A stretch of 64,000 nt of DNA, taken from positions 1 to 64,000 of the forward strand of contig NZ_JBEXCV010000030.1 of the NCBI RefSeq assembly GCF_040605455.1. Reading direction: 5' to 3'. The translations under genes were made by a program, and so were the position numbers. Shown here one piece after another: positions 32,913 through 41,410 of this stretch. Positions within the stretch are counted from its first letter, which is position 1. Every line of letters begins with the position of its first letter. The stretch comes from Embleya sp040605455. Lineage in GTDB: Bacteria; Actinomycetota; Actinomycetes; Streptomycetales; Streptomycetaceae. A model generated the notes under the pieces. It made no database searches, was not told where the DNA came from, and saw only the letters and a program-made list of their open reading frames with translations.

Positions 32913-33962
32913 GTGGACGCTGTGAAGCTGTCGGTACTGGACGTGGCGCCGGTGGGGACCGGGTATTCGGCGACCGAGGCACTGCGCACGAGCACCGAGT
33001 TGGCCCAGCGGGCCGAGCAATGGGGCTTCCATCGGTTCTGGGTGGCGGAGCACCACAACATGCCCGGCATCGCCAGCTCGTCGCCGCCGGTGCTGCTCGC
33101 CCACCTGGCCGCGCACACCTCCACCCTGCGGCTGGGCTCCGGTGGCGTGATGTTGCCCAATCACGCCCCGCTGGTGGTCGCCGAGCAGTTCGGCACACTC
33201 CAGGCGCTGCACCCCGGGCGGATCGACATCGGCATCGGCCGGGCTCCGGGCACCGACCAGGTCACCATGCGCGCGCTGCGGCGCGGCGGCGGCGCCGAGT
33301 CGGTCGAGGAGTTCCCGCAGGCGCTCGGCGAGCTGATCGGGTTCGTCACCGGGTCGTTCGCCCAGGACCACCCGTACTCGCGGATGCACGCGGTGCCCGG
33401 TCCCGCGTCCGGGATCGAGGCGGGCGGCGAGTTCGCGTCCTCCGAGGCGCCGGTGTGGCTGCTCGGGTCGAGCGGCTACAGCGCCCAGCTGGCCGGGATC
33501 CTGGGCCTGCCGTTCGCGTTCGCGCACCACTTCAGCGGGCAGCACACGCTGCCCGCGCTGGAGTTGTACCGCGAGTCGTTTCAGCCGTCCGAGGCGCTCA
33601 AGGAGCCGTACTCGATGATCGCCGCCGGGGTGATCGCGGCCGACACCCACGAGCAGGCCGAGCGGCTCGCGCTGTCCCAGGCGTTGTCCATGTTGCGGCT
33701 GCGCGGCGGCAACCCGGGCCGGATGCCCTCGCCGGAGGAGGCCGAGGCATATCCGTGGACGCCTGCCGAGCGGGAGTTCGTGTCGAACTACCGAGGCCGA
33801 CACATCAGCGGCGACTTGGCCGAGGTGCGGGCCGGCATGCGGGAGTTGCGCGAGCGCACGCAGGTGGACGAGCTGATGGTGATCAGCAACGTGTACGGAC
33901 ACGATGCGCGGATCCGGTCGTACGAGTTGATCGCCAAGGCGTGGGGGCTGATCGAGGAGTGA
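32913..33962 (+). CDS. Luciferase-like (LLM-class) flavin-dependent oxidoreductase
   Basis: A 349-residue TIM-barrel protein of the bacterial luciferase family, FMN group 1 ('alkanal monooxygenase-like'). LSVLDVAPVGTGYSATEAL at the start, FHRFWVAEHHNMPGIASSSP (the WVAEHH motif), LRLGSGGVMLPNHAPLVVAE and RIDIGIGRAPGTD are typical. It oxidises a small molecule with reduced flavin; substrate not predictable. The start is GTG at 32913 with GAAGAGGGA upstream. Monocistronic, followed by a terminator. Confidence 0.9.
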   Translation: MDAVKLSVLDVAPVGTGYSATEALRTSTELAQRAEQWGFHRFWVAEHHNMPGIASSSPPVLLAHLAAHTSTLRLGSGGVMLPNHAPLVVAEQFGTLQALHPGRIDIGIGRAPGTDQVTMRALRRGGGAESVEEFPQALGELIGFVTGSFAQDHPYSRMHAVPGPASGIEAGGEFASSEAPVWLLGSSGYSAQLAGILGLPFAFAHHFSGQHTLPALELYRESFQPSEALKEPYSMIAAGVIAADTHEQAERLALSQALSMLRLRGGNPGRMPSPEEAEAYPWTPAEREFVSNYRGRHISGDLAEVRAGMRELRERTQVDELMVISNVYGHDARIRSYELIAKAWGLIEE

Positions 33963-33965
33963 TCC

Positions 33966-33994
33966 GCCGCCGGGCCGTGGGGCGGCCCGGCGGC
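33966..33994. terminator. Terminator between the LLM gene and the sulfite-oxidase-like gene
   Basis: A 12-bp perfect inverted repeat, GCCGCCGGGCCG (33966-33977) with 33983-33994, 5-nt loop, between convergent genes. Confidence 0.8.
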
Positions 33995-34100
33995 ATCCGG
34001 GTCCTTCCCCGACTCGGAGCGGTTCAGCACATCGAATCCGCCGCCGGGCGGACGGAGCCGGGCGAGCGGGGCTGCGTGAACGGGACTCGGTGGACCGGTC

Positions 34101-35675
34101 TCAGCGCACCGTGACCTCGATGTGGTGGTAGCCGGTGGCGCCGTCCGGCACCACGTCCGCGTTCTTGGCGGTCTGCACCGCGCCGGTGCCGTCCGTGGCC
34201 CGGACCCGCAGCGTGTGCCGGCCCGGTGTGGCGTCCCACATCCACCGGTACTGGCGCCACGTGTCGGTGGTGGTCTGCGGCGCGAGCTCGGCGGGCTGCC
34301 ACGGGCCGTCGTCGACCTGGATCTCGACCGCGGCGATACCTCGGTGCTGGGCCCATGCGACGCCGGCGACCGGGACCCGGCCGGCCTTGACGGTACCCGC
34401 GTCCCTGGGCGTGTCCAGCCGCGACTGGGTCTTGATCGGGGCCTGCCGGGCCCAGCCGAGCCTGACCCAGTAGGCGCTGAACGCGTCGAACCGGGTCACC
34501 TCCAGATCCACGATCCACTTGCACGCGGACACGTATCCATACAGACCCGGCACCACCATCCGGACCGGGAAGCCGTGCTTGATCGGCAGCGGCTCGCCGT
34601 TCATCGCGTACGCCAGCATCGCGTCGCGCCCGTCCAATACCTCGCGCAGCGGCGTGCCGATGCTCATCCCGTCCGACGACCTGGAGACCAGTTGGTCGGC
34701 GCCGGGCCGGATGCCGGCCTCGCGCAACAGGTCGGCCAGCGGGGTGCCCAGCCAGCGGGCGTTGCCGACCAAATCGCCGCCGACCTCGTTGGACACGCAG
34801 GCCAGCGTGATGTCCCGCTCGATCGCGAAGCGCTCCCGCAACTGCCGGTAGTCCAGCCGGATTTGCCGGTCCACCAGGCCGTGGATGCGCAGCTCCCAGT
34901 CCTCGGCCCGCAGTTGCGGCACGGTGAACGCGGTGTCGATCCGATAGAAGTCGGCGTTCGCGGTCAGGTACGGGGTCAGGCCGGGTTCGACCAGGCCGGG
35001 GCCGGCCGGTGTGGCGGAGCTGATCGGCGTGGGCAGGTTCCCGGCGACCGCGGCACGGGACTTCTCCGCGTTGAACCGGGCGTGCTGGAGCATCCGGCCG
35101 CCGAAGCCGGCCACCGCGGCGACTGCGGCGGCGCCGACCAGAAGCACCGTGCGGCGCGAAGTGTCCGGGGCCGGTTCGCTCACCTCGTCCTCGGGCGCGC
35201 CCGGCAGCGGGCGGGCCGGCGGCCGGCGGTCGACCAGGTCGGGCCGGGTCAGCAGGACCAGCGTCAGCACCCCAAACAGCGTGCCGACCGACACCGGGGC
35301 CAGATCGGCGGCTTCGAACGAGGGCCGGTCGGCGGCGGTCCACGCGGCGAACCCGCCGAGCGCGAGCACCCCGGCGATCCCGTAGCCGAGCCGGCGGGCG
35401 GCGAGTACGCCCAGTCCGGCGGCGATCAGGGCGAGCAGCAAGGTAATCACGGTCAGCAGGAACGCCTTGTCGCCGGTCCCGAAGGTGCGGATCGCCCACT
35501 CGCGCGGTCCCTCCGGCGCACGATCGGTGACCGCGCCGCTGATCGTCACGAACGGAGTGGCCTCCGGCCGCACGAATGCCGCGACCGCCTCGGTCACCCC
35601 GAGTGCCACCGCCGCCGAGACCACACCGATCAACGCGGCACCGGACCGACCAGAACGCCGCACAGCACACCTCAT
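34101..35675 (-). CDS. Membrane-anchored molybdopterin oxidoreductase of the sulfite-oxidase family
   Basis: A 524-residue protein. The first ~190 residues carry four or five membrane helices (AALIGVVSAAVALGVTEAV, LLTVITLLLALIAAGLGVL) and then VLLVGAAAVAAVAGFGG. The catalytic SUOX domain follows, with cysteine 293 in ITLACVSNEVGGDLVGNARW (the Mo ligand) and KHGFPVRMVVPGLYG. The C-terminal Mo-co dimerisation domain has VDDGPWQPAEL and RHTLRVRATDGTG. The active domain probably faces outside. The ATG at 35675 is preferred; a GTG at 35765 would add 30 residues. Electron acceptor and substrate are unknown, and no heme subunit lies nearby. Confidence 0.9.
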   Translation of the reverse strand: MRCAVRRSGRSGAALIGVVSAAVALGVTEAVAAFVRPEATPFVTISGAVTDRAPEGPREWAIRTFGTGDKAFLLTVITLLLALIAAGLGVLAARRLGYGIAGVLALGGFAAWTAADRPSFEAADLAPVSVGTLFGVLTLVLLTRPDLVDRRPPARPLPGAPEDEVSEPAPDTSRRTVLLVGAAAVAAVAGFGGRMLQHARFNAEKSRAAVAGNLPTPISSATPAGPGLVEPGLTPYLTANADFYRIDTAFTVPQLRAEDWELRIHGLVDRQIRLDYRQLRERFAIERDITLACVSNEVGGDLVGNARWLGTPLADLLREAGIRPGADQLVSRSSDGMSIGTPLREVLDGRDAMLAYAMNGEPLPIKHGFPVRMVVPGLYGYVSACKWIVDLEVTRFDAFSAYWVRLGWARQAPIKTQSRLDTPRDAGTVKAGRVPVAGVAWAQHRGIAAVEIQVDDGPWQPAELAPQTTTDTWRQYRWMWDATPGRHTLRVRATDGTGAVQTAKNADVVPDGATGYHHIEVTVR

Positions 35676-35818
35676 GCTCGCAAGGACTCGGAAAGGAGTC
35701 GGAAACGACTCGGCGAACGGCTCATGGAACAGCTCGCGGAACAGGTCCTTCCATCGTCGCCGCACAGCGGCCCGGAGGGGCGAGTCCGCTGCTTACCGTT
35801 GTGTGACGAAGCACCCGC

Positions 35819-35847
35819 AGCTTATTGCGAACATCCTGCAATAAGCT
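35819..35847. promoter_or_regulatory. 10-bp inverted repeat operator in a divergent promoter
   Basis: AGCTTATTGC (35819-35828) and GCAATAAGCT (35838-35847) are perfectly complementary around 9 bases. It is AT-rich against the background and sits 36 bases before the GNAT start and 144 bases before the start of the divergent sulfite-oxidase-like gene. It is probably a repressor site. Confidence 0.65.
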
Positions 35848-35882
35848 TTCCGGGTCGAGTCGCCGAGCCACCGGGGGAAGTC

Positions 35883-36584
35883 GTGACCACCGTCGTCCGC
35901 GAACACCTTCCGTTTCCCGCCGCCGAACTGGTCCGGGCCTGGGTCACCGGCTGGGCACCCGCCCGCGAGCTGCCGCCGCCGGTCGAGGTCGCCGGCGGAT
36001 TCCGGTTGCACGTGGGCCTGCCGGGCCATCGGGTGCGGTACGTGCTCTTCGACGTCGATCGGGTGGCCGAGCTCGCGCGGACCCGGACCGCTCCCGGGAC
36101 CTGGATCAAGGTCCTCGCCCCGGCCGAGCGGGTACGGCAGGACCTGACGCCCGCGTGGATCGTGGGCGAGCCGGAGTATCCGATGACCGGGCCGCTCCGG
36201 CGGGCGACGGCGAGTGCACCGAGCGGCTACACGATCGAGGTCGAGTCGACGGGCGAGGTGATCCTTGTTCGGCTGCGCGCCGCCGATGGCGACGTCGCCG
36301 CCTACGGGCGGATCGCGGTGACCGGGGAGACCGCGGTGGCGGACCGGATCGGGACCGAGGCGGCGCACCGGCGTCGGGGCCTGGGCAGCGTGGTGATGAC
36401 CGCCCTCGGTGACGCCGCCGCCGCGCGGGGCGCCCGGACCGGGGTCCTGGTGGCGAGTTCGGACGGGTTGGCCCTGTACAGCACGCTGGGCTGGACGCGG
36501 CACGGCGTACTCACCCCGGCGTGGATCCCGGAGCCGGAGCCGGAGTCGACCTCGGCACCGGCTCAGCCCCGGCCCGCCAGGTAG
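35883..36584 (+). CDS. GNAT-family acetyltransferase
   Basis: A 233-residue protein. The C-terminal half has the GNAT core: VAAYGRIAVTGETAVADRIG, the acetyl-CoA-binding AAHRRRGLGSVVMTALGDAA and GVLVASSDGLALYSTLGW. The N-terminal 110 residues form a second, degenerate GNAT-like or accessory domain. GTG at 35883 has GGGGGAAG upstream. The 3' end overlaps the end of the convergent giant ATPase gene by 22 bases. Substrate unknown. Confidence 0.85.
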   Translation: MTTVVREHLPFPAAELVRAWVTGWAPARELPPPVEVAGGFRLHVGLPGHRVRYVLFDVDRVAELARTRTAPGTWIKVLAPAERVRQDLTPAWIVGEPEYPMTGPLRRATASAPSGYTIEVESTGEVILVRLRAADGDVAAYGRIAVTGETAVADRIGTEAAHRRRGLGSVVMTALGDAAAARGARTGVLVASSDGLALYSTLGWTRHGVLTPAWIPEPEPESTSAPAQPRPAR

Positions 36585-39500
36585 GCCCGCTTCACCTCCG
36601 CCCAGCGCAGTTCCCGGGCGGGGGTCAGCCGGCCGCGCAGTTCGGCCAGTTTGAGCAGGTTCGCCTCCGCGTCCGTGGTCAGCGTCTGAGCCTCCGCTGC
36701 GTAGTGGTCGTCCACCAGCGTCTCGACCTCGGCCTCGTCCAGCACCGGCAGGAGCCGCTCGGCCAGCCTGTTGGTGTCCCGGTAGGAGCCCTGGAGCCGG
36801 AACGGCGGTTCGGTGCGGGCCGACTCGGACTGCGCCGCCGAGGCGATGTAGGCCCGGTTGACCGCCAGGACCGTCTCGCCCACGTGCAGCAGTCGGCGCA
36901 GCACGGCCACGATGCGATCCAGTTCGGTCGGATCGTACGGGTGGGCGAGCCGCTCCGGGCGCGCCGCGACGTCGCCGCGGGCGAGCCGGACCAGCAGTTC
37001 CAGGTCGCCGCGCTCACGACCGGCGATCGGGGCCAGGATCGGGTTCGCGGTCAGTGCGTTCTCGATGTGACTCAGCGCGAACAGCTCCTGCCTGCCGCCG
37101 AGCACGTCGCCCAGGTTCCACACGTCGGCCCGGTTGGCGAGCATGTCCGGGATCCGAAAGCGGGCGCCGGACTCGGTGTACGGGTTGCCCGCCATGCACA
37201 CCGCGAACCGCTTGCCGCGCAGGTCGTAGCTGCGCGCCTCGCCCGCTCGAACGCCCTCGATCCGGCGTTGCGCATCGCACAGCGAGACGAATTTCTGCAG
37301 GAGTTCGGGCGAGACGTGCTGGATGTCGTCCAAGTGCAGCAGCACGTTGTTGCCCAATTCCAGCGCGAAGCCGATCTTCTCGATCTCGCGCCGCGCGGCG
37401 GCGTCCGGTGCGGCGGCCGGGTCCAGGGACGTGGTGCCCGGCCCCAGGGCCGGGCCGTCGATCCGGATGAACCCCAGGCCCAGGCGGGCCGCGACGTACT
37501 CCAGGAGCGTGGTCTTGCCGTAGCCGGGCGGCGACAGCAGGAGCAGCAGGCCCTGGCTGTCGGTGCGCCGTTCGTCGCCGGCCGCACCCAGTTGCCTGGC
37601 CAGGTTGTCGCCGATCAGCGGCAGGTAGACCTCGTCGATCAGCCGGTTGCGGACGAAGGTCGGCAGCACTCGGGGCGTGTGGGCGTCCAGCCGCAGCCGC
37701 TCGCGCTCCGCGGCGAGCAATCGCGCGCGAGTGCGCTCGTAGGCTTGCCGGGCGGGCACCCTGACCCGGCGGAACTCGTCGGTGCGCAGCAGGAATTCGT
37801 CCAGTCGCAGGTCCAGCGTGCCGCCGCGGGCCAGGCGCGGGTGGCTGCCGAGCAGGCCGGTCACGGTGGTCGTGAGCAGCGCGTCAACGGGGTGTCGGTC
37901 CAGCGCGTTGCCGCACACCTCGATCGCGATCGCCTCGGGCAGGTCCGCGGGCGGGCCGGCGTCGAATCGGTCGGTGTAGGCGCCGAGCCATCCGGAGACC
38001 AGTTGGTGGCGGGCTGCGAGGTCGTCGCCGAGGGCGCGCAGATCCTCGGCGAAGTCCTTGGCGGCTGGTGAGCCCGCACCGCCGAGCGCCGAGCGGAAGT
38101 CGGCGAGCAGGGTCCGGGCCGCGGCGCCGGTGGCGAAGCGCGGTCCGCCGGCCGCGAGTTCCTCGACGAGGTAGGTGCCGACCGCGTCGCCGGCGACGAT
38201 CGGTGCGGCGAAGGTCGTGGTCAGGAACTCGGCCGCCCGCTCACCGAGTTCGGTGGCCAGATCGCGCACGGCCGGCACCGGGCCGAAGGTCTCCCGGGCC
38301 CGGGCCAGCGATTGTGCCCGGACGGTCCACGGACCCCGGGCATCCTCCCGGGCGCCGTAGGCCCAGAACAGCTGAGCCGCCGCCCGGACGTCCGGCGTGA
38401 AGCGCAGCAGTCCGGCGCCGGCCCGCAGCCGCAGTACGGCCGCCAGCAGCGCCGCCGCGTCGTGGTCGTGCACTCCTCGGTCGTAGCCCTCGCCATGCCG
38501 GGGCAGCGCGATCCGGCGCACCTCGGCGAGCAGATCCTCGGCCGACGGGGTGGCCGACGGTGGGAGGTGGGTCTCGGCCAGCACCAGCGCCGCGAGGTAT
38601 TCGGCCCGGTAGACCTGCGGCGACTCGGAGCCGAGCGGCTGGCCCACAAAGGCCCGGTGTGCGGCGGGCAACGGCTCGCGCAGCGGCGCGCGATAGTCGG
38701 TGCCGGTGATCGCGAAGGCCAGGCCGTCCGCATCCGGGACCAGGGTCAGCTCCATCGGCCGCTCGTGCACCGCGAACCGGTGCCGACCCAGTCGTACGGT
38801 GCCCGCCGCGTCGTAGAGTTCGGCCCGGTCGCGCAAGGCCCGGGCGGCCTCCTGGCGAGCGGCCTTGAGCCGACCCTCCAACTCGCCCGCCCGGACCGGG
38901 TCGCCGAGTCGGCGCAGTTCCTCGGCGGTCGAGCGGACCTTGCCGACCAGCGCGTCGGAGGCGAACCAGGTGTTGATCTCGTCGGTGCTCGCCAAACCGG
39001 TGACCCGGCGGCCGATCGTGGTCAGGATCCGCTGCGCCGAGTCGATCAGCCGGGCACTGTGCCGGGCGCGCTCGTCCAACCGGGCCTGCTTGCGCGCGGA
39101 GAACGCGTCGTGGACGCGCTCGCGCTCGGTGTCGATCCGGGCCAGGTGCTCGTCGAAGGTGCCGAATCGGGCCTCCAGGTTCTCGATCCGGGCCAGCAGC
39201 CGGCCGAGTTGTTCGTCGCAGTCCTCGGGATCGACGGCGGCGGACAACGCGCCGACCACGGTCTGCTCCAGGAGCGCGATCTCGGCGGCGAATTCGGCGC
39301 GTTGTTCGGCGTCGAGCAGCTCGCGTCGGCGGGCCTGGAGCGTCGCGCGGGCCCGGTTGATCCCGCCGAGCACCTCGCCGATCCGGGTCAGGATCGCGGT
39401 GCGCACGGTGGCGTCGGTGCCCTCCAGCGTGCCGACCACCTCGGTGACGATCCGCAGGCCGTCGGCCTGTTCGTCGATCCGCTCGGTCAGTGCGGCCGAT

Positions 39501-41362
39501 GCGGCGACGGTGCTCGACACGGCGGCCTCGGCGGCCAGCTCGTCGACGGTCCGGTGGGTGTCGGCGAACGCGTCGTCGTCGGCCAGGAAGGCGACCGCAC
39601 GCCGGCCGGTCGCGGCAAGCTCCTCGACCAAGGTCGCGTCGAGGTCGTCCAGGGCGCCGGCGTCCACGTAGCGAATGTCCCGAAGGGTGGCCAACCGACC
39701 CTGTTCACGCCGGAGTTCGGTGAGCTGCCGGACACACGCCGAGGCGCTGTCCGGGTGTTCGCCACGCACCCGCCGGGTCAGCGTGGTGGTGTTCGCGGCG
39801 GCCTCCTCGACCGCGTCGGCGGCGATCCGCCGCTGGTCGAGCACCCGACGGAACTCCTCGACCACATCGCCCGCAGTGCTCCGGACGGCGGCCAACGGCA
39901 GGGCGAGCAGTCCGAGTTCGGGATCGGCGAGCCAGTGGTGGGTGTCCTCGACCCGGGCCGCGGCCGCGGCGATCGCGGCGAAGACCGCCGTGGTGGGGGC
40001 CATCTCCTCGGCCATCGCAGCGATCGAGAGGCAGTCGGCGATGCCGCGCACCAGCTCGGGGTTGCCGATCCGGGCCAGCGGGCCGGTGCCGGCGGGTCGG
40101 GCCGCCGCGTACGCGTCGGAGGTGTACGGCGTGCGCCACACCTGGAGCGGGTGCACCCGGCCGGGCTCGGCGCCCGCCACACGCAGCACCGCCATCGTGC
40201 CGTCCGGAAAGAGCGCCCGGCCGTGTCCGACGATCGGGGCGGCGGCCTCCTCGCGGATCACGTTGTAGGACAGCAGCACGGTGCGACCCTCGGCGCGGGC
40301 GTGGAACACGTACAGCACGTCCTCGCCGTTGGGCGAGCGCACCGTCGACTCGAACTCCAGGTCGGTGGTGTCGATGTCGAACGTGCGCGCCGTGCCGGTG
40401 CTCAGGTAGTAGCCGCCGGGGAAGACGAGGCCCTGCCCGTCGGGCAGTCGCCGGCAGGCCGCCCCGACGCCGTCCAGGCGCAGCACCTCACCGGTGCGGG
40501 TGTTGTGCACCAGATGCCGCCACGCGTCCTCGTGGTACGGGCGCACCCGCACCAGCAGCAGCGGGCCGACCCGGGCGTACTCGACGTCCGCGTCGGCCAG
40601 CGCCTGGAGCGGATCCTCGACCGGTTCGGCGTACACGCCCTCGGCGCTCTCGGTGTCGTCCACCAGCTTGACCGTGAGCCGGCCGTCGAGGGTGGACACA
40701 TACAGCGTGTCCGCGACCGCGATGTGCGGATGCCGGCCCGGGGCGTGGTCGGCGCGGGTGCTCGCGGTCCAGGCGAAGTCGTATGCCGGCGGGAAGACGT
40801 GCTCGCGCTCGCCCTGGGCGTCCAGGTAGGTCGGGCTGCCGTCGGAACCGATCCGCCAGCGCAACACCCGGATGTCGGTCAGCCGTTCGCCGACCCGGAA
40901 GACCGCGAGCAGGTGTGTGCCGGTGTCGCGCAGTTGCAGCAGTCGGGCGTCGCGGAAGTAGCGGAAGAGCTCGGTGAAGTCCTGCCGGAAACGGGCGTCG
41001 TCGAGCAGACCCGGCACCGCGTCCGGCGGCGCCGGGGCGAAGCCGTCGGGTGTGCGCCGGTGCAGCGCGAACACGTCGGCCGGCCGGACCGGTTCGCCCG
41101 GATCGCCGCCGGCCTGGTAGCCGATCAGGAGCAGGCCGCCGACCTGGACGATGTCCCGGGCCGAGGTGGCGCGTTCGGTGTGCACCCGGTGGGTGTCGGT
41201 CAGGTCGAGCGTGCCGGCGCCGTAGGTGTGCACCCGGCGCTCGTTCAGTGCCCCGGCCCGCGCCCCCAGGTCGCGGGCCGCGCCCAGGAGCCGGTCGCGC
41301 AGGACCTCGTACGTCCCGGGCTCGGTCTCGGGGCCGCCCACGACCGGGGCTGGGCTGCTCAC
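36563..41362 (-). CDS. Giant coiled-coil AAA+ 'DNA repair ATPase'-type protein
   Basis: A 1599-residue protein. Residues 1-450 are a beta-rich, propeller-like region (HIAVADTLYVSTLDGRLTVK, YVFHARAEGRTVLLSYNVIR). Residues about 480-850 are long coiled coil (LQARRRELLDAEQRAEFAAE). Around 1275-1282 lies an AAA+ module with Walker A SPPGYGKTTLLEYVA and Walker B LGNNVLLHLDDIQ, then FAVCMAGNPYTESGARFRIP, as in MoxR-like ATPases. It ends in a helical region. Actinobacterial relatives are labelled 'DNA repair ATPase' without known function. It starts 48 bases after the flotillin stop, so it probably works with that membrane scaffold. Confidence 0.85.
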   Translation of the reverse strand: MSSPAPVVGGPETEPGTYEVLRDRLLGAARDLGARAGALNERRVHTYGAGTLDLTDTHRVHTERATSARDIVQVGGLLLIGYQAGGDPGEPVRPADVFALHRRTPDGFAPAPPDAVPGLLDDARFRQDFTELFRYFRDARLLQLRDTGTHLLAVFRVGERLTDIRVLRWRIGSDGSPTYLDAQGEREHVFPPAYDFAWTASTRADHAPGRHPHIAVADTLYVSTLDGRLTVKLVDDTESAEGVYAEPVEDPLQALADADVEYARVGPLLLVRVRPYHEDAWRHLVHNTRTGEVLRLDGVGAACRRLPDGQGLVFPGGYYLSTGTARTFDIDTTDLEFESTVRSPNGEDVLYVFHARAEGRTVLLSYNVIREEAAAPIVGHGRALFPDGTMAVLRVAGAEPGRVHPLQVWRTPYTSDAYAAARPAGTGPLARIGNPELVRGIADCLSIAAMAEEMAPTTAVFAAIAAAAARVEDTHHWLADPELGLLALPLAAVRSTAGDVVEEFRRVLDQRRIAADAVEEAAANTTTLTRRVRGEHPDSASACVRQLTELRREQGRLATLRDIRYVDAGALDDLDATLVEELAATGRRAVAFLADDDAFADTHRTVDELAAEAAVSSTVAASAALTERIDEQADGLRIVTEVVGTLEGTDATVRTAILTRIGEVLGGINRARATLQARRRELLDAEQRAEFAAEIALLEQTVVGALSAAVDPEDCDEQLGRLLARIENLEARFGTFDEHLARIDTERERVHDAFSARKQARLDERARHSARLIDSAQRILTTIGRRVTGLASTDEINTWFASDALVGKVRSTAEELRRLGDPVRAGELEGRLKAARQEAARALRDRAELYDAAGTVRLGRHRFAVHERPMELTLVPDADGLAFAITGTDYRAPLREPLPAAHRAFVGQPLGSESPQVYRAEYLAALVLAETHLPPSATPSAEDLLAEVRRIALPRHGEGYDRGVHDHDAAALLAAVLRLRAGAGLLRFTPDVRAAAQLFWAYGAREDARGPWTVRAQSLARARETFGPVPAVRDLATELGERAAEFLTTTFAAPIVAGDAVGTYLVEELAAGGPRFATGAAARTLLADFRSALGGAGSPAAKDFAEDLRALGDDLAARHQLVSGWLGAYTDRFDAGPPADLPEAIAIEVCGNALDRHPVDALLTTTVTGLLGSHPRLARGGTLDLRLDEFLLRTDEFRRVRVPARQAYERTRARLLAAERERLRLDAHTPRVLPTFVRNRLIDEVYLPLIGDNLARQLGAAGDERRTDSQGLLLLLSPPGYGKTTLLEYVAARLGLGFIRIDGPALGPGTTSLDPAAAPDAAARREIEKIGFALELGNNVLLHLDDIQHVSPELLQKFVSLCDAQRRIEGVRAGEARSYDLRGKRFAVCMAGNPYTESGARFRIPDMLANRADVWNLGDVLGGRQELFALSHIENALTANPILAPIAGRERGDLELLVRLARGDVAARPERLAHPYDPTELDRIVAVLRRLLHVGETVLAVNRAYIASAAQSESARTEPPFRLQGSYRDTNRLAERLLPVLDEAEVETLVDDHYAAEAQTLTTDAEANLLKLAELRGRLTPARELRWAEVKRAYLAGRG

Positions 41363-41410
41363 GTTCGGGTCGACTCCTCTGTCGTCACGGGTGGTCGGCG
41401 GGTTCGGCGA

